Shown piece after piece: positions 34,843 to 44,211 of a stretch of 64,000 bases of DNA (position 1 is the first letter of the stretch; every line of letters starts with the position of its first letter). Made by a program: the position numbers and the translations under genes. The notes below the pieces were generated by a model that had not been told where the DNA came from, made no database searches, and worked only from the letters and a program-made list of their open reading frames with translations. This DNA is from Alphaproteobacteria bacterium (GTDB lineage Bacteria; Pseudomonadota; Alphaproteobacteria; CACIAM-22H2): assembly GCA_016793165.1 (NCBI GenBank), contig JAEULA010000061.1, forward strand, positions 16,606-80,605, written 5' to 3'.

Positions 34843-36105
34843 ATGGTGGTCTCCCTGCCCGTGAACCTGCGTCCCGCAATCGCCCTCGCGGCCGTGCTCG
34901 CGGTCGTCTCGGCGCTTCCCCTCGAGGCCGCGGCGCAGCAGCGTGCGCGCCAACCCGCCCCGGCCCCCGCCGCGCAGCAGCCCGCCGCCAAGCCGGCACC
35001 GGCGCCGCCCGCCAATCCGCTGCAGCCCGAGAGCTCGGCGCGGCAGGTGATCATCGCCGATGCCTCGACCGGCACCGTGCTCTACGAGAAGAACGCCGAC
35101 GAGCGGATGCCGCCCTCGTCGATGTCCAAGATCATGACGGCGTACATGGTCTTCGACGCGCTGAAGCGGGGTGATCTCAAGCTCGACGACACCCTGCCGG
35201 TGTCCGAGCGCGCGTGGCGGATGCAGGGCTCGAAGATGTTCGTGCCGCTGGGGGACCGGGTGAAGGTCGACGACCTGCTGCGCGGCATGATCATCCAATC
35301 CGGCAATGACGCCTGCATCGTCCTGGCCGAAGGGCTGGCCGGGTCCGAGGAAGCCTTTGCCGAGCGCATGAACGCGACCGCGCGGCGCATCGGGCTGACC
35401 GGAAGCAATTTCCGGAATTCCTCGGGCTGGCCCGATCCCGATCATTACATGACCGCGCGCGACCTCATGACGCTGTCGCAGCGCCTGATCGCCGATTTCC
35501 CCGAGTACTATCGCTATTACTCAGAGCGCGATTTCACCTACGGCAAGGACGAGAAGGGCACGCCGATCAAGCAGGGCAACCGCAATCCGCTGCTCTACAA
35601 GAACACGGGTGCCGACGGCATCAAGACCGGCCACACGGAGCAGGCCGGCTACGGCCTTACCGCCTCGGCGGTGCGCGAGAACCGACGCGTGGTCATGGTC
35701 GTCAACGGCTGGCAGTCGATGCGCGCGCGCGCCGAGGAGAGCGAGCGCCTGCTGGAATGGGCCTATCGCGAGTTCGGCACCTATGTCGTGTTCAAGGCCG
35801 GCCAGCCGGTCGAGAAGGCAGACGTCTGGCTCGGCAAGGAGCCGAACGTGGCGCTCACGTCGCCGCAGGACATCGCGGTGACCATCCCGCGCCGCCTGCG
35901 CCAGCAGATCGACGCCCGCGTCGTCTTCGACGCGCCGGTGCCCGCGCCGATCGAGCAGGGCCAGCGCATCGGCTCGGTCATCGTGACGGTGCCGGAGCGC
36001 CCCGCCGCCGAGTTCCCGCTCTACGCATCCGCTCCGGTCGAGAAGCTCGGATTTGGCGGCCGCGTCGCGGCGACGTTCAGCCACTACGTGTTCGGACGCA
36101 AATGA
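34843..36105 (+). CDS. D-alanyl-D-alanine carboxypeptidase (PBP5/6-like, S11 family)
   Basis: A 420-residue penicillin-binding protein. A signal peptide (ALAAVLAVVSALPLEAAAQ) is followed by a Pro/Ala-rich tether. Catalytic motifs: SxxK in PPSSMSKIMTAYM, SxN in IIQSGNDACI and KTG in IKTGHTEQAGYG. The C-terminal PBP5_C domain is LRQQIDARVVFDAPVPAP onward. It trims the terminal D-Ala from stem peptides in the periplasm. An ATG at 34795 overlaps the rlpA stop. I prefer 34843 because an AGGA ribosome-binding sequence precedes it and the leader begins there. It overlaps tmk by four bases. Confidence 0.9.
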   Translation: MVVSLPVNLRPAIALAAVLAVVSALPLEAAAQQRARQPAPAPAAQQPAAKPAPAPPANPLQPESSARQVIIADASTGTVLYEKNADERMPPSSMSKIMTAYMVFDALKRGDLKLDDTLPVSERAWRMQGSKMFVPLGDRVKVDDLLRGMIIQSGNDACIVLAEGLAGSEEAFAERMNATARRIGLTGSNFRNSSGWPDPDHYMTARDLMTLSQRLIADFPEYYRYYSERDFTYGKDEKGTPIKQGNRNPLLYKNTGADGIKTGHTEQAGYGLTASAVRENRRVVMVVNGWQSMRARAEESERLLEWAYREFGTYVVFKAGQPVEKADVWLGKEPNVALTSPQDIAVTIPRRLRQQIDARVVFDAPVPAPIEQGQRIGSVIVTVPERPAAEFPLYASAPVEKLGFGGRVAATFSHYVFGRK

Positions 36106-36746
36106 CGCCGCCGCGCCGCGGCCGCTTCATCACGTTCGAGGGCGGCGAGGGCGGCGGGAAGTCGACGCAGATCAAGCGCCTCGCGGAATGGCTTGAGGCG
36201 CGCGGGATCGCGGTCACGACCACGCGCGAGCCCGGCGGCACGGAGGGCGCGGAGCGCATTCGCGCGCTGCTCGTCGCCGGCGAGGTGGCGGCCTGGCAGC
36301 CGATGTCCGAGGCGCTGCTCCACTATGCGGCACGGGCCGACCATGTCGCGCGCGTGGTTGCGCCGGCGCTCGCGAGCGGACGTTGGGTCCTGTGCGATCG
36401 GTTCGCGGATTCCACCGTGGCCTATCAGGGTTACGGCCACGGTCTCGGCCGGGCCCGGATCGTCCGGCTGCACGCGCTCGTTCTCGGCCGCTTCAAGCCC
36501 GACCTGACTTTCATCTTCGATCTCGCTGTGGACAAGGGGCTGGCGCGCGCGGCCTCGCGCGCCGGCGACGAGACGCGCTACGAGCGCATGGCCGCGAGCT
36601 TCCATGCGCGTGTCCGTCGCGGCTTTCGCGCGATCGCGCGCGCCGAGCCGCGCCGCTGCGTGCTGCTCGACGCCGGGCAGGACATCGAGACGATCGGCCG
36701 CGCCGTGCAAGCCGCGCTCGTCCGTCGCCGCTGGATCGGGGCCTGA
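36102..36746 (+). CDS. tmk: Thymidylate kinase
   Basis: A 214-residue dTMP kinase. P-loop FEGGEGGGKSTQ lies at residues 12-23, with the TREPGGT loop, DRFADSTVAYQGYG (dTMP-binding DRF/Y region) and a C-terminal RAVQAAL helix. It makes dTDP for DNA synthesis. The start overlaps the carboxypeptidase stop (ATGA), and holB follows after one base, a conserved alphaproteobacterial tmk-holB-metG-tatD order. Confidence 0.95.
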   Translation: MTPPRRGRFITFEGGEGGGKSTQIKRLAEWLEARGIAVTTTREPGGTEGAERIRALLVAGEVAAWQPMSEALLHYAARADHVARVVAPALASGRWVLCDRFADSTVAYQGYGHGLGRARIVRLHALVLGRFKPDLTFIFDLAVDKGLARAASRAGDETRYERMAASFHARVRRGFRAIARAEPRRCVLLDAGQDIETIGRAVQAALVRRRWIGA

Positions 36747-36747
36747 A

Positions 36748-37836
36748 ATGACTGCGACCGCATCGGTGCCGCCGCGCGCGAATGCCGATCTGCGCGGGCA
36801 GGGGGCCGCGGAGGCCGCGCTGCTGGCGGCATGGGAGTCGCGTCGCATCCCGCACGCATGGCTGCTGGCGGGGCCGCGCGGGATCGGCAAGGCGACCCTC
36901 GCCTATCGTTTCGCGCGCTTCGTCCTGGCGCAGGCGACGGGCGAGGGGGCGGCCCTGTTCGGCGCGCCGCCGCCGGCCACCTCGCTGGCGATCGCCGCGA
37001 CGAACCCCGTTTTCCGGCGCATCGCGGCCGGCGGCCACGCGGATCTGGCCGTGCTCGAACCGGGCATGATCCATCCCGACACCGGCAAGGAGACGCGCGA
37101 TATCGTCGTACCCCATGTCCGCCGCGCGATCGACTTCCTGATGATGACGCCGGCCGAGGGCGGCTGGCGGGTCGTGATCGTCGACCACGCCGAGGAGATG
37201 AACACCAGCGCCGCCAACGCGCTGCTGAAGATCCTCGAAGAGCCGCACGCGCGCACGCTGCTGATGCTCGTGTCGCACGCCTCGGGCCGCCTGCTTCCGA
37301 CCATCCGGTCGCGCTGCCGCCGGCTGGACATGCCGCCGCTCGAGCCGGACGTCGTTGCAGCGCTGCTCGCCGAGCAGGCGCGCGAGTTGCCGGCCGCGGA
37401 CCGCCAGGCGGTGGCGCTGCTCGCCGGCGGCTCGATCGGCCGGGCGCTCGAGCTGGTGGAGGCCGACGGGCTCGATCTCTACCGCGCGGTGCTCGCCGCC
37501 GTCAGCGCCCGCGACGCGGGCGGCGACGTGCTCCACGCCATGGCCGAGCGTGTCGGCGGCATCGGCACCGCGGCACAGGCCGAGTTCCGCCTGTTCCTCG
37601 AGCTCTGCCAGCATCTGGCGGGGCTCTGCGCGCGGGCGGCGGCCGGCGTGCCGCAGACCGCTGCGCTGTCCGAGGAGAGCGACGCGGTCGCGCGCCTGGC
37701 GCAGCGCAGCGCCACGACATGGCTGGCGGTCTGGGACCGCATCCGGCGGCTGTCCTCGGCATCGGATGGCCTGAATCTGGACCGGCGGCAGACCGCCCTG
37801 GCGGCCCTTTTCGCGTTCCGCGAGGCCGCGGCCTGA
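36748..37836 (+). CDS. holB: DNA polymerase III delta-prime subunit
   Basis: A 362-residue clamp-loader AAA+ protein. The modified P-loop GPRGIGKATLAYRFARFVL, a VVIVDHAEEMNTSAANALLKILEEP segment (Walker B to sensor region; key residues HAEEMN and LLKILEEP) and SRCRR are present. Delta-prime binds ATP poorly or not at all and acts as the stator of the clamp loader. Position between tmk and metG supports the assignment. Confidence 0.93.
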   Translation: MTATASVPPRANADLRGQGAAEAALLAAWESRRIPHAWLLAGPRGIGKATLAYRFARFVLAQATGEGAALFGAPPPATSLAIAATNPVFRRIAAGGHADLAVLEPGMIHPDTGKETRDIVVPHVRRAIDFLMMTPAEGGWRVVIVDHAEEMNTSAANALLKILEEPHARTLLMLVSHASGRLLPTIRSRCRRLDMPPLEPDVVAALLAEQARELPAADRQAVALLAGGSIGRALELVEADGLDLYRAVLAAVSARDAGGDVLHAMAERVGGIGTAAQAEFRLFLELCQHLAGLCARAAAGVPQTAALSEESDAVARLAQRSATTWLAVWDRIRRLSSASDGLNLDRRQTALAALFAFREAAA

Positions 37837-37924
37837 CGCGGCGCGGCGGCGGCGGTCCGCTTGCCTCGGTCGCGCACGCCCTATAGGAAAAGGTCCGTCT
37901 CCTCCCGCCCCGGACACCGCGCGA

Positions 37925-39496
37925 ATGCAGCGTTTCTACATCACGACTCCGATCTACTACGTCAACGACGCTCCCCACATCGGGCACGCGTACACGACGC
38001 TGGCCTGCGACGCGCTTGCGCGCTTCATGCGGCTCGACGGGCGCGCCGTTCATTTCCTGACGGGCACGGACGAGCACGGCCAGAAGGTCGAGAAGGCCGC
38101 GCGCGACGGCGGCTCGGAGCCGCAGGATTTCACCGACAAGGTGTCGCAGAACTTCCGCGATCTCGCCCGAGAGCTCGACATCTCGAACGACGACTTCATC
38201 CGCACCACCGAGGCGCGGCACAAGGCATGCTGCTCGGAATTGTGGCGCCGCATGGCGGCCGGCACGGCGCCCAACGGCGAGAGCAACATCTATCTCGGGA
38301 AGTATGCCGGCTGGTACGCCGTCCGCGACGAGGCGTTCTACGGCGAGGACGAGCTGACGACCGGGCCCGACGGCCGCAAGCGCGCACCGTCTGGTGCCGA
38401 GGTCGAGTGGGTCGAGGAGCCGAGCTACTTCTTCCGCCTTTCGGCGTGGCAGGACTGGCTGCTCGACTACTACTCGACGATCAACCCCGACTTCATCGGG
38501 CCGAACACGCGGCGCAACGAGGTGCTGAGCTTCGTCAAACAGGGCCTCACCGACCTGTCGATCTCGCGCACGACCTTCAGCTGGGGAATCCCGGTTCCCG
38601 GCGATCCCAAGCACATCATGTACGTGTGGCTCGACGCCCTCTCGAACTACGTCAGCGCGCTCGGCTGGCCCGCGAACGAGGGGGATCCCGCAGGCCTGTT
38701 CGCGAAATTCTGGCCGGCCGACCTGCACATGGTCGGCAAGGATATCGTGCGCTTCCACACCGTGTACTGGCCGGCGTTCCTCAAGGCCGCGGGGCTGGAG
38801 CCGCCGCGGCGCGTCTTCGCCCACGGCTGGTGGACGGTCGAAGGCCAGAAGATGTCGAAGTCGCTCGGCAATGCGGTGAAGCCCGCGGCGATGATCGCCA
38901 AATACGGCCTCGACCCGGTCCGCTACTTCCTGCTGCGCGAAGTGCCCTTCGGCCAGGACGGCGATTTCAGCCAGGCCGCGATGGTCCGGCGCATCAACAC
39001 CGACCTTGCGAACGACCTCGGCAATCTCGGCCAGCGCGTGTTGAGCTTCATCCAGAAGAACGGCGGCGCCGTTGTCCCGCAGCCCGGCGCGTTCACGCCG
39101 GAGGATCGGCGGTTGCTCGACGCGACGACGGCCTTGATGCCGGTGCTGCGCCACGAGCTCGGGCAGATGCAGGCATTCAACCGCGCGCTCGAGGCGATCT
39201 TCGCCGTGGTGGCCGATGCCAACCGCTATGTCGACGTGCAGGCGCCGTGGACCCTGCGCAAGACCGATCCCGCGCGGATGGCCACCGTGCTCTACGTCCT
39301 TGCGGACACGATCCGTCGCGTCGCGATCCTGCTGCAGCCCTTCATGCCGCAGTCGATGGCGAAGCTGCTGGACCAGCTCGCGGTGCCGCCCGGCCCGGGG
39401 CGCGACTTCGCGCGGCTCGAGCAGGCCCTTGTCCCCGGGACCGCGCTGCCGCCGCCCGCCGGCGTGTTCCCGCGCTACCAGGAGGCGGCGACGTGA
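37925..39496 (+). CDS. metG: Methionyl-tRNA synthetase
   Basis: A 523-residue class I synthetase that charges tRNA-Met. HIGH motif appears as PHIGHAYT (about residues 18-25), with GTDEHGQKVEKAA, the WLDALSNY specificity region and KMSKSLGN (about residue 310). The anticodon-binding helical domain follows. The connective peptide lacks the four-cysteine zinc knuckle, as in the shorter MetRS type, and there is no C-terminal tRNA-binding dimer domain. The stop overlaps tatD (GTGA). Confidence 0.96.
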   Translation: MQRFYITTPIYYVNDAPHIGHAYTTLACDALARFMRLDGRAVHFLTGTDEHGQKVEKAARDGGSEPQDFTDKVSQNFRDLARELDISNDDFIRTTEARHKACCSELWRRMAAGTAPNGESNIYLGKYAGWYAVRDEAFYGEDELTTGPDGRKRAPSGAEVEWVEEPSYFFRLSAWQDWLLDYYSTINPDFIGPNTRRNEVLSFVKQGLTDLSISRTTFSWGIPVPGDPKHIMYVWLDALSNYVSALGWPANEGDPAGLFAKFWPADLHMVGKDIVRFHTVYWPAFLKAAGLEPPRRVFAHGWWTVEGQKMSKSLGNAVKPAAMIAKYGLDPVRYFLLREVPFGQDGDFSQAAMVRRINTDLANDLGNLGQRVLSFIQKNGGAVVPQPGAFTPEDRRLLDATTALMPVLRHELGQMQAFNRALEAIFAVVADANRYVDVQAPWTLRKTDPARMATVLYVLADTIRRVAILLQPFMPQSMAKLLDQLAVPPGPGRDFARLEQALVPGTALPPPAGVFPRYQEAAT

Positions 39497-40299
39497 CCGG
39501 CCGGCCGCTGGTCGACAGCCACTGCCATCTCGACTATCTCGCGCGCGACGGCGGCGACCTTGCCGGCGTGCTCGCGCGGGCGCGCGGGGCGGGCGTCGGC
39601 ACGATGCTGACCATCGGCACCAAGCTGCGCGAGTTCGACATCGTGCGCGCCATCGCCGAGGCCAACTCCGACGTCGTCTGTTCGGTCGGGATCCATCCGC
39701 ACGAGGCCGGGTCGGAGGCGACCGACGTCGCGCAGCTGGTCGCGCTCGCGGCGCACCCGAAGGTCGTTGGCATCGGCGAGACGGGGCTCGACTACTTCTA
39801 CGACAAGAGCCCGCGGCAGCAGCAGCAGCAGAGCTTCCGCACGCATCTCGCGGCCGCGCGCGCGACGGGGCTGCCGGTCATCGTGCACACGCGCGACGCC
39901 GACGACGACACCGCGGCGATGCTGAGCGAGGCCGCGGGGCAGGGACCGCTGACCGGCGTCCTCCACTGCTTCACCTCGTCGCTGCGCCTGGCGCGCCACG
40001 CCCTCGATCTCGGCTTCTACATCTCGATCTCGGGGATCGTGACGTTCAAGAACGCCGAGGACCTGCGGGCCACGGTGCGGCAGGTGCCGCTCGACCGGCT
40101 GCTCGTCGAGACCGACGCGCCGTATCTCGCGCCGGTGCCGGTGCGCGGCAAGAGCTGCGAGCCGGCCTTCGTGGTCCACACGGCGGCGCGTGTCGCCGAG
40201 ATCAAGGGCGTGTCGCCGCCGGCGCTCGCCGAGGCCACCACGGCGAATTTCTTCACCCTGTTCGCCCGGGCGCGGGCCGCGACCTCCGTCGCCGCATGA
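39493..40299 (+). CDS. TatD family metal-dependent deoxyribonuclease
   Basis: A 268-residue TIM-barrel hydrolase. Metal ligands include DSHCHLDY, Glu in GIGETGLDYFY, His in VIVHTRDADDD, His in LHCFT and Asp in VETDAPYL. Family members trim DNA 3' ends. GTG 39493 overlaps the metG stop, and the next gene starts within its stop (ATGA), so metG, tatD and the metallo-hydrolase are coupled. Confidence 0.93.
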   Translation: MTGRPLVDSHCHLDYLARDGGDLAGVLARARGAGVGTMLTIGTKLREFDIVRAIAEANSDVVCSVGIHPHEAGSEATDVAQLVALAAHPKVVGIGETGLDYFYDKSPRQQQQQSFRTHLAAARATGLPVIVHTRDADDDTAAMLSEAAGQGPLTGVLHCFTSSLRLARHALDLGFYISISGIVTFKNAEDLRATVRQVPLDRLLVETDAPYLAPVPVRGKSCEPAFVVHTAARVAEIKGVSPPALAEATTANFFTLFARARAATSVAA

Positions 40300-41081
40300 A
40301 CGTCCTCATGCTCGGAAGCGGCGGCTCGGGCGGCGTGCCGCTGATCGGCTGCCAGTGCGCGGTGTGCCGGTCGCCGGAACCGCGCAACAAGCGTAGCCGC
40401 GTGTCGATCCTGGTCGAGACCGGCGGTCGGCGGATCCTGGTCGACAGCTCGCCGGACCTGCGCCAGCAATTCCTGGTCAACGGCCTGACCAGCGTCGATG
40501 CGGTCATCCTCACCCATGCCCATGCCGACCATCTTCATGGCCTCGACGACCTCCGGGCGGTGAACTACCACCGCAACGCGCCCCTCGAGGTCTGGGCCGA
40601 CGCGGCGACCCTGGTCGAGGTCAATCAGCGCTTCGGCTACGCGTTCAACCCGCCGCGGACCAATGCCGGCATCTGGTATGCGCCCGCACTGGTGGCGCGC
40701 GAGCTGCCGGTCGGCGCGACGACGACCGTCGCCGGGGTGGCGGTGACGACCTTCCACCAGCTCCATGGCGGCGATCGGCCGCCGACGCTCGGCCTGCGCT
40801 TCGGGCCGTTCGCATATTCGACCGACGTGCGGGAGATGCCGGAAGCGGGGTTCGCCGCCCTTGCCGGCATCGATACCTGGATCGTCGACTGCCTTCAGGA
40901 CGATCCCAATCCCGCGCACAGCCACCTGGCGCAGACGCTCGACTGGATCCGCCGGGTCCGGCCGCGGCACGCCGTGCTGACCCATATGGGCCACCGGTTC
41001 GAGTACCACGACCTTGGCCGCCGACTGCCGCGGGGGGTCGTGCCCGGCTATGACGGCCTGCGCATCGAGGTGCCCGAGTGA
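40296..41081 (+). CDS. MBL-fold metallo-hydrolase (PhnP-like phosphodiesterase family)
   Basis: A 261-residue metallo-beta-lactamase-fold enzyme. The N-terminal GSGGSGGVPLIGCQCAVC has a cysteine cluster typical of PhnP-type proteins, which may bind a structural zinc. Metal motif THAHADHLHGLDDLR is followed by further ligands in FHQLHG, STDV and THMGHRFEY. It probably cleaves a cyclic or phosphodiester metabolite. The metG-tatD-MBL linkage is conserved in Alphaproteobacteria. Substrate unknown. Confidence 0.88.
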   Translation: MNVLMLGSGGSGGVPLIGCQCAVCRSPEPRNKRSRVSILVETGGRRILVDSSPDLRQQFLVNGLTSVDAVILTHAHADHLHGLDDLRAVNYHRNAPLEVWADAATLVEVNQRFGYAFNPPRTNAGIWYAPALVARELPVGATTTVAGVAVTTFHQLHGGDRPPTLGLRFGPFAYSTDVREMPEAGFAALAGIDTWIVDCLQDDPNPAHSHLAQTLDWIRRVRPRHAVLTHMGHRFEYHDLGRRLPRGVVPGYDGLRIEVPE

Positions 41082-41187
41082 TTGCGTATGATCACGCGCG
41101 CAGAGACTAGCATCGCTCTGAAATGTCGGAATTAGAGTTATTTTCGATAATGTATGTTATGCGATCTTATGCGTGATGTGAGTCGCC
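41082..41187. other. AT-rich intergenic stretch before mazG
   Basis: 106 bases that are far more AT-rich than the surrounding DNA, especially 41130-41175. It contains a GATAAT hexamer in TTTTCGATAATG and the partial dyad ATAA-TGTATG-TTAT, plus GATCACGC and GCGTGATG near its two ends. A promoter for mazG is likely, but no good -35 box is placed 16-18 bases upstream of GATAAT. Confidence 0.4.
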
Positions 41188-42012
41188 ATGCCGAGTTCCG
41201 CTAAGCCCACCGACATCGACCGCCTCCTCGGCATCATGGCGCGATTGCGCGACAAGGACCACGGCTGCCCCTGGGACATCGAGCAGCGCTTCGAGACGAT
41301 CGCGCCGTACACCATCGAGGAGGCCTACGAGGTCGCCGACGCCATCGCGCGCAATGACATGCCGGCGCTCAAGGAGGAGCTCGGCGATCTCCTGCTCCAG
41401 GTCGTCTTCCATGCCCGGATGGCGGAGGAAGCCGGCCTGTTCGACTTCGCGGCCGTCGCCGCGGGCTTGTGCGACAAGCTCATCGTCCGCCACCCCCATG
41501 TGTTCGGGGCCGAGAGCCAGCGCGACGCCCGGGCGCAGACGGTCGCCTGGGAGGCACAGAAGGCCGCCGAGCGCGCCGCCAAGCGCGCCGGCGGGTCGGA
41601 GCCGCCAAGCGCGATCGACGACGTACCCGTGAACCTGCCGGCCCTCACCCGGGCCGAGAAGATCCAGAAACGCGCCGGGCGGGTCGGCTTCGATTGGAAG
41701 GAACCCGGTCCCGCCGTCGCCAAGGTCGCCGAGGAGGTGGCGGAGGTCGAGGCCGCGCTCGCCGGCGGGTCGCCCGATGAGCTCGCCGAGGAGATCGGCG
41801 ACCTGCTCTTCGCGGTGACCAACGTGGCGCGCCTGTCGGCGGTGGACCCGGAGTCCGCCCTGCGGCGGGCCACGGCGAAGTTCGAGCGTCGGTTCCGCGC
41901 CGTCGAAGCGACGCTTGCCGAGAGCGGCCGACGCCCCCAGGACGCCACTCTCGCCGAGATGGACGCGATCTGGGACGCCGTGAAGCGCCTGGAGCGTGCG
42001 CCGCCCCGGTGA
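41188..42012 (+). CDS. mazG: Nucleoside triphosphate pyrophosphohydrolase MazG
   Basis: A 274-residue enzyme with two MazG domains, hydrolysing NTPs to NMP and pyrophosphate. The first has GCPWDIEQRFETIAPYTIEEAYEV with the acidic EELGD (KEELGDLLLQVVFHA). The second has VAEEVAEVEAAL and EEIGDLLFAVTNVARL. Length matches the E. coli type, and the inserted linker is slightly Ala/Arg-rich. It clears non-canonical or excess nucleotides. Converges on the M20 gene after 10 bases. Confidence 0.95.
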   Translation: MPSSAKPTDIDRLLGIMARLRDKDHGCPWDIEQRFETIAPYTIEEAYEVADAIARNDMPALKEELGDLLLQVVFHARMAEEAGLFDFAAVAAGLCDKLIVRHPHVFGAESQRDARAQTVAWEAQKAAERAAKRAGGSEPPSAIDDVPVNLPALTRAEKIQKRAGRVGFDWKEPGPAVAKVAEEVAEVEAALAGGSPDELAEEIGDLLFAVTNVARLSAVDPESALRRATAKFERRFRAVEATLAESGRRPQDATLAEMDAIWDAVKRLERAPPR

Positions 42013-42022
42013 CCCCCGCCGG

Positions 42023-43198
42023 CTACTTGGCCGCCGGCAGGCTCGTCTCGACGAGACGCGCCCAGTAGCTCGCGCCGATCGGCAGGATCGCGTCGTTGAA
42101 GTCGTAGCGCGCGTTGTGGAGCATCCGGCCGCCCTCGCCGCCGCCGTTCCCGATCATGATGTAGGCGCCGGGCTTGGCCTCGAGCATGAAGGCGAAGTCC
42201 TCCGAGCCCATCACCAGCTCGCAATCGGTCTCGACCCGCGCGGCATCGCCCGTGATCTCGGTCGCGACGCCGACCGCGCGGCGCACGGCGTCGGGATCGT
42301 TCACCAGCGCGGGATAGCGCCGCTCGTAGCGTGTCGTGGCACGCGCACCGAACGCGGCCGCGACCTGCCCCGCGATCTCGTCGATCCGGCGCTGCATCTG
42401 GTCGCGGATCTCGCGCGAGAAGCAGCGCGTCGTTCCGCGCAGGACGACCTCGTCGGGTATGACGTTCCAGGTGTCGCCGCCGTGGATCTGGGTCACCGAG
42501 ACGACCGCGGCATCGGCGGGCTTCACGTTGCGGCTGACGATCGTCTGCAGCGCGACGACGATCTGCGCCGCGACGACGACCGGATCGATCGACTGGTGCG
42601 GCATGGCCCCGTGGCTGCCGCGCCCTTCCACGACGATCTCGAAGACGTCGTAGGAGGCCATCATCGGCCCCGCCTTGATCGCGAAATCCCCGGTCGGCCG
42701 CCCGGGCCAGTTGTGCATGCCGTAGACCGCCTCGCAGGGAAACTTGGCGAACAGTCCCTGCTCCACCATCACCCGTCCGCCGCCCTCGTTCTCCTCGGCG
42801 GGCTGGAAGACGAAATGGACGACGCCGTCGAACTTGCGGGTCTCCGCAAGGTAGCGCGCGGCGCCGAGGAGCATCGTCGTGTGCCCGTCGTGGCCGCAGG
42901 CGTGCATCTTCCCCGCCACGGTCGAGCGGTGCGCAAACTCGTTCTTCTCCTGGATGTGGAGCGCGTCGAGGTCGGCACGCAGCGCGATGGCGCGGTCGCT
43001 GCTTCCCGCGCGAAGCGTCCCGACGACGCCCGTGCCCGCGAGGCCGCGATCGACGCTGATGCCGAACGCCTCGAGCTGGCGCGCGACGAGCTCGGCGGTG
43101 CGATGTTCCTCGAACGCCGTCTCGGGATGGCGATGGATCTCCTGGCGCCAGCCGATCATGTCCTCATGGAAGGCGGCGATGCGATTGATGACCGGCAT
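42023..43198 (-). CDS. M20 family amidohydrolase (hippurate hydrolase/N-acyl-amino-acid deacylase-like)
   Basis: A 391-residue metallopeptidase-fold amidohydrolase. Metal and active-site motifs: ALRADLDALHIQE (Asp), HACGHDGHTTMLLGAA (Cys and His), QPAEENEGGGRVM (Glu) and GMHNWPG (His), with a C-terminal GSEDFAFML. The dimerisation lid domain (VEGRGSHGAMPHQSIDPV) is intact. It removes acyl groups from amino-acid conjugates in the cytoplasm. It follows the 3-hydroxyisobutyrate-type dehydrogenase on the same strand by 28 bases, probably in one operon. Confidence 0.92.
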   Translation of the reverse strand: MPVINRIAAFHEDMIGWRQEIHRHPETAFEEHRTAELVARQLEAFGISVDRGLAGTGVVGTLRAGSSDRAIALRADLDALHIQEKNEFAHRSTVAGKMHACGHDGHTTMLLGAARYLAETRKFDGVVHFVFQPAEENEGGGRVMVEQGLFAKFPCEAVYGMHNWPGRPTGDFAIKAGPMMASYDVFEIVVEGRGSHGAMPHQSIDPVVVAAQIVVALQTIVSRNVKPADAAVVSVTQIHGGDTWNVIPDEVVLRGTTRCFSREIRDQMQRRIDEIAGQVAAAFGARATTRYERRYPALVNDPDAVRRAVGVATEITGDAARVETDCELVMGSEDFAFMLEAKPGAYIMIGNGGGEGGRMLHNARYDFNDAILPIGASYWARLVETSLPAAK

Positions 43199-43226
43199 GG
43201 CGGGATCCCCGGATCGTGTCGTCGAG

Positions 43227-44096
43227 TCAGTCGTTGGCGAGGAGGTGGATGAGGCTCGAGGTGTCCCATCGGCCGCCGCCCCTCGCCTGCACCTGGGCGT
43301 AGAACTGGTCGACCAGAGCGGTCGCGGGCAGGCGCGCCTTGTTGCGCTTGGCCTCCGCGAGGCAGATGCCGAGATCCTTGCGCATCCAGTCGACGGCGAA
43401 TCCGAAGTTGAACTTGCCCTCCACCATCGTCTTGCCGCGATTGCTCATCTGCCACGATCCGGCGGCGCCGGCGGTGATGACGGACAGCACCTTGTCGACG
43501 TCGAGCCCCGACTTGCTGGCGAAGTTCATGCCCTCCGACAGCGCCTGCAGCAGCCCGGCAATGCAGATCTGATTGACCATCTTGGTCAGCTGGCCGGAGC
43601 CCGCGGGGCCGATCAGCGTGCAGGCCTTGGCGTAGACCTTCAGCGCGGCCTCGGCCTTCGCATAGGTCGCCTCGTCGCCACCGACCATGATGCCGAGCTG
43701 GCCGTTCTCGGCGCCTGCCTGGCCGCCGGACACGGGCGCGTCGAGGAAACCCAGTCCGCGCTTCTTCGCCTCGGCGTCGAGCTCGCGGGCGATCTCGGCG
43801 GAAGCCGTGGTGTGGTCGACGAAGATCGCCCCCTTGGCCATGGTCTTGAACGCGCCGCTGTCGCCGAAGACCACCGAGCGCAGGTCGTCGTCGTTGCCGA
43901 CGCACGCCATCACGAAGTCCTTGCCCGCCGCTGCCTCGGCCGGAGTCGCGGCGGCGACGCCCTTGTGCTTGGCGACCCAGGCATCGGCCTTGGCGCGCGT
44001 GCGGTTGTAGACCGTGACCTCGTGGCCGGCCTTGGCCAGGTGCCCGGCCATCGGGAATCCCATCACGCCAAGGCCCAGGAAGGCGATCTTCGCCAT
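43227..44096 (-). CDS. 3-hydroxyisobutyrate dehydrogenase family protein (beta-hydroxyacid dehydrogenase)
   Basis: A 289-residue two-domain reductase. The N-terminal Rossmann motif GLGVMGFPMAGHL is followed by VYNRTRAK, the substrate-binding DAPVSGGQAGAENG, the catalytic Lys in GQLTKMVNQI and the C-terminal helical domain. Substrates in the family include 3-hydroxyisobutyrate, tartronate semialdehyde and glyoxylate; which applies here is unclear. Asn after VY (VYNRT) suggests NADPH use. Likely co-transcribed with the M20 gene. Confidence 0.92.
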   Translation of the reverse strand: MAKIAFLGLGVMGFPMAGHLAKAGHEVTVYNRTRAKADAWVAKHKGVAAATPAEAAAGKDFVMACVGNDDDLRSVVFGDSGAFKTMAKGAIFVDHTTASAEIARELDAEAKKRGLGFLDAPVSGGQAGAENGQLGIMVGGDEATYAKAEAALKVYAKACTLIGPAGSGQLTKMVNQICIAGLLQALSEGMNFASKSGLDVDKVLSVITAGAAGSWQMSNRGKTMVEGKFNFGFAVDWMRKDLGICLAEAKRNKARLPATALVDQFYAQVQARGGGRWDTSSLIHLLAND

Positions 44097-44211
44097 GTTC
44101 AGATCCTCATTTCGGTGCGTGTTCCAATTCGCCGGCTGGCGCGCGGCGGCGGCTTCGGCGAGGCGCGCAGGCCGAGCCGGCCCGCGCGACGCCCCGCCGT
44201 CGGCACGATCC

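Noticed and set aside
41082..41187. Remnant of an insertion sequence
   Set aside because: The AT-rich gap has no terminal inverted repeats, target duplications or transposase fragment.
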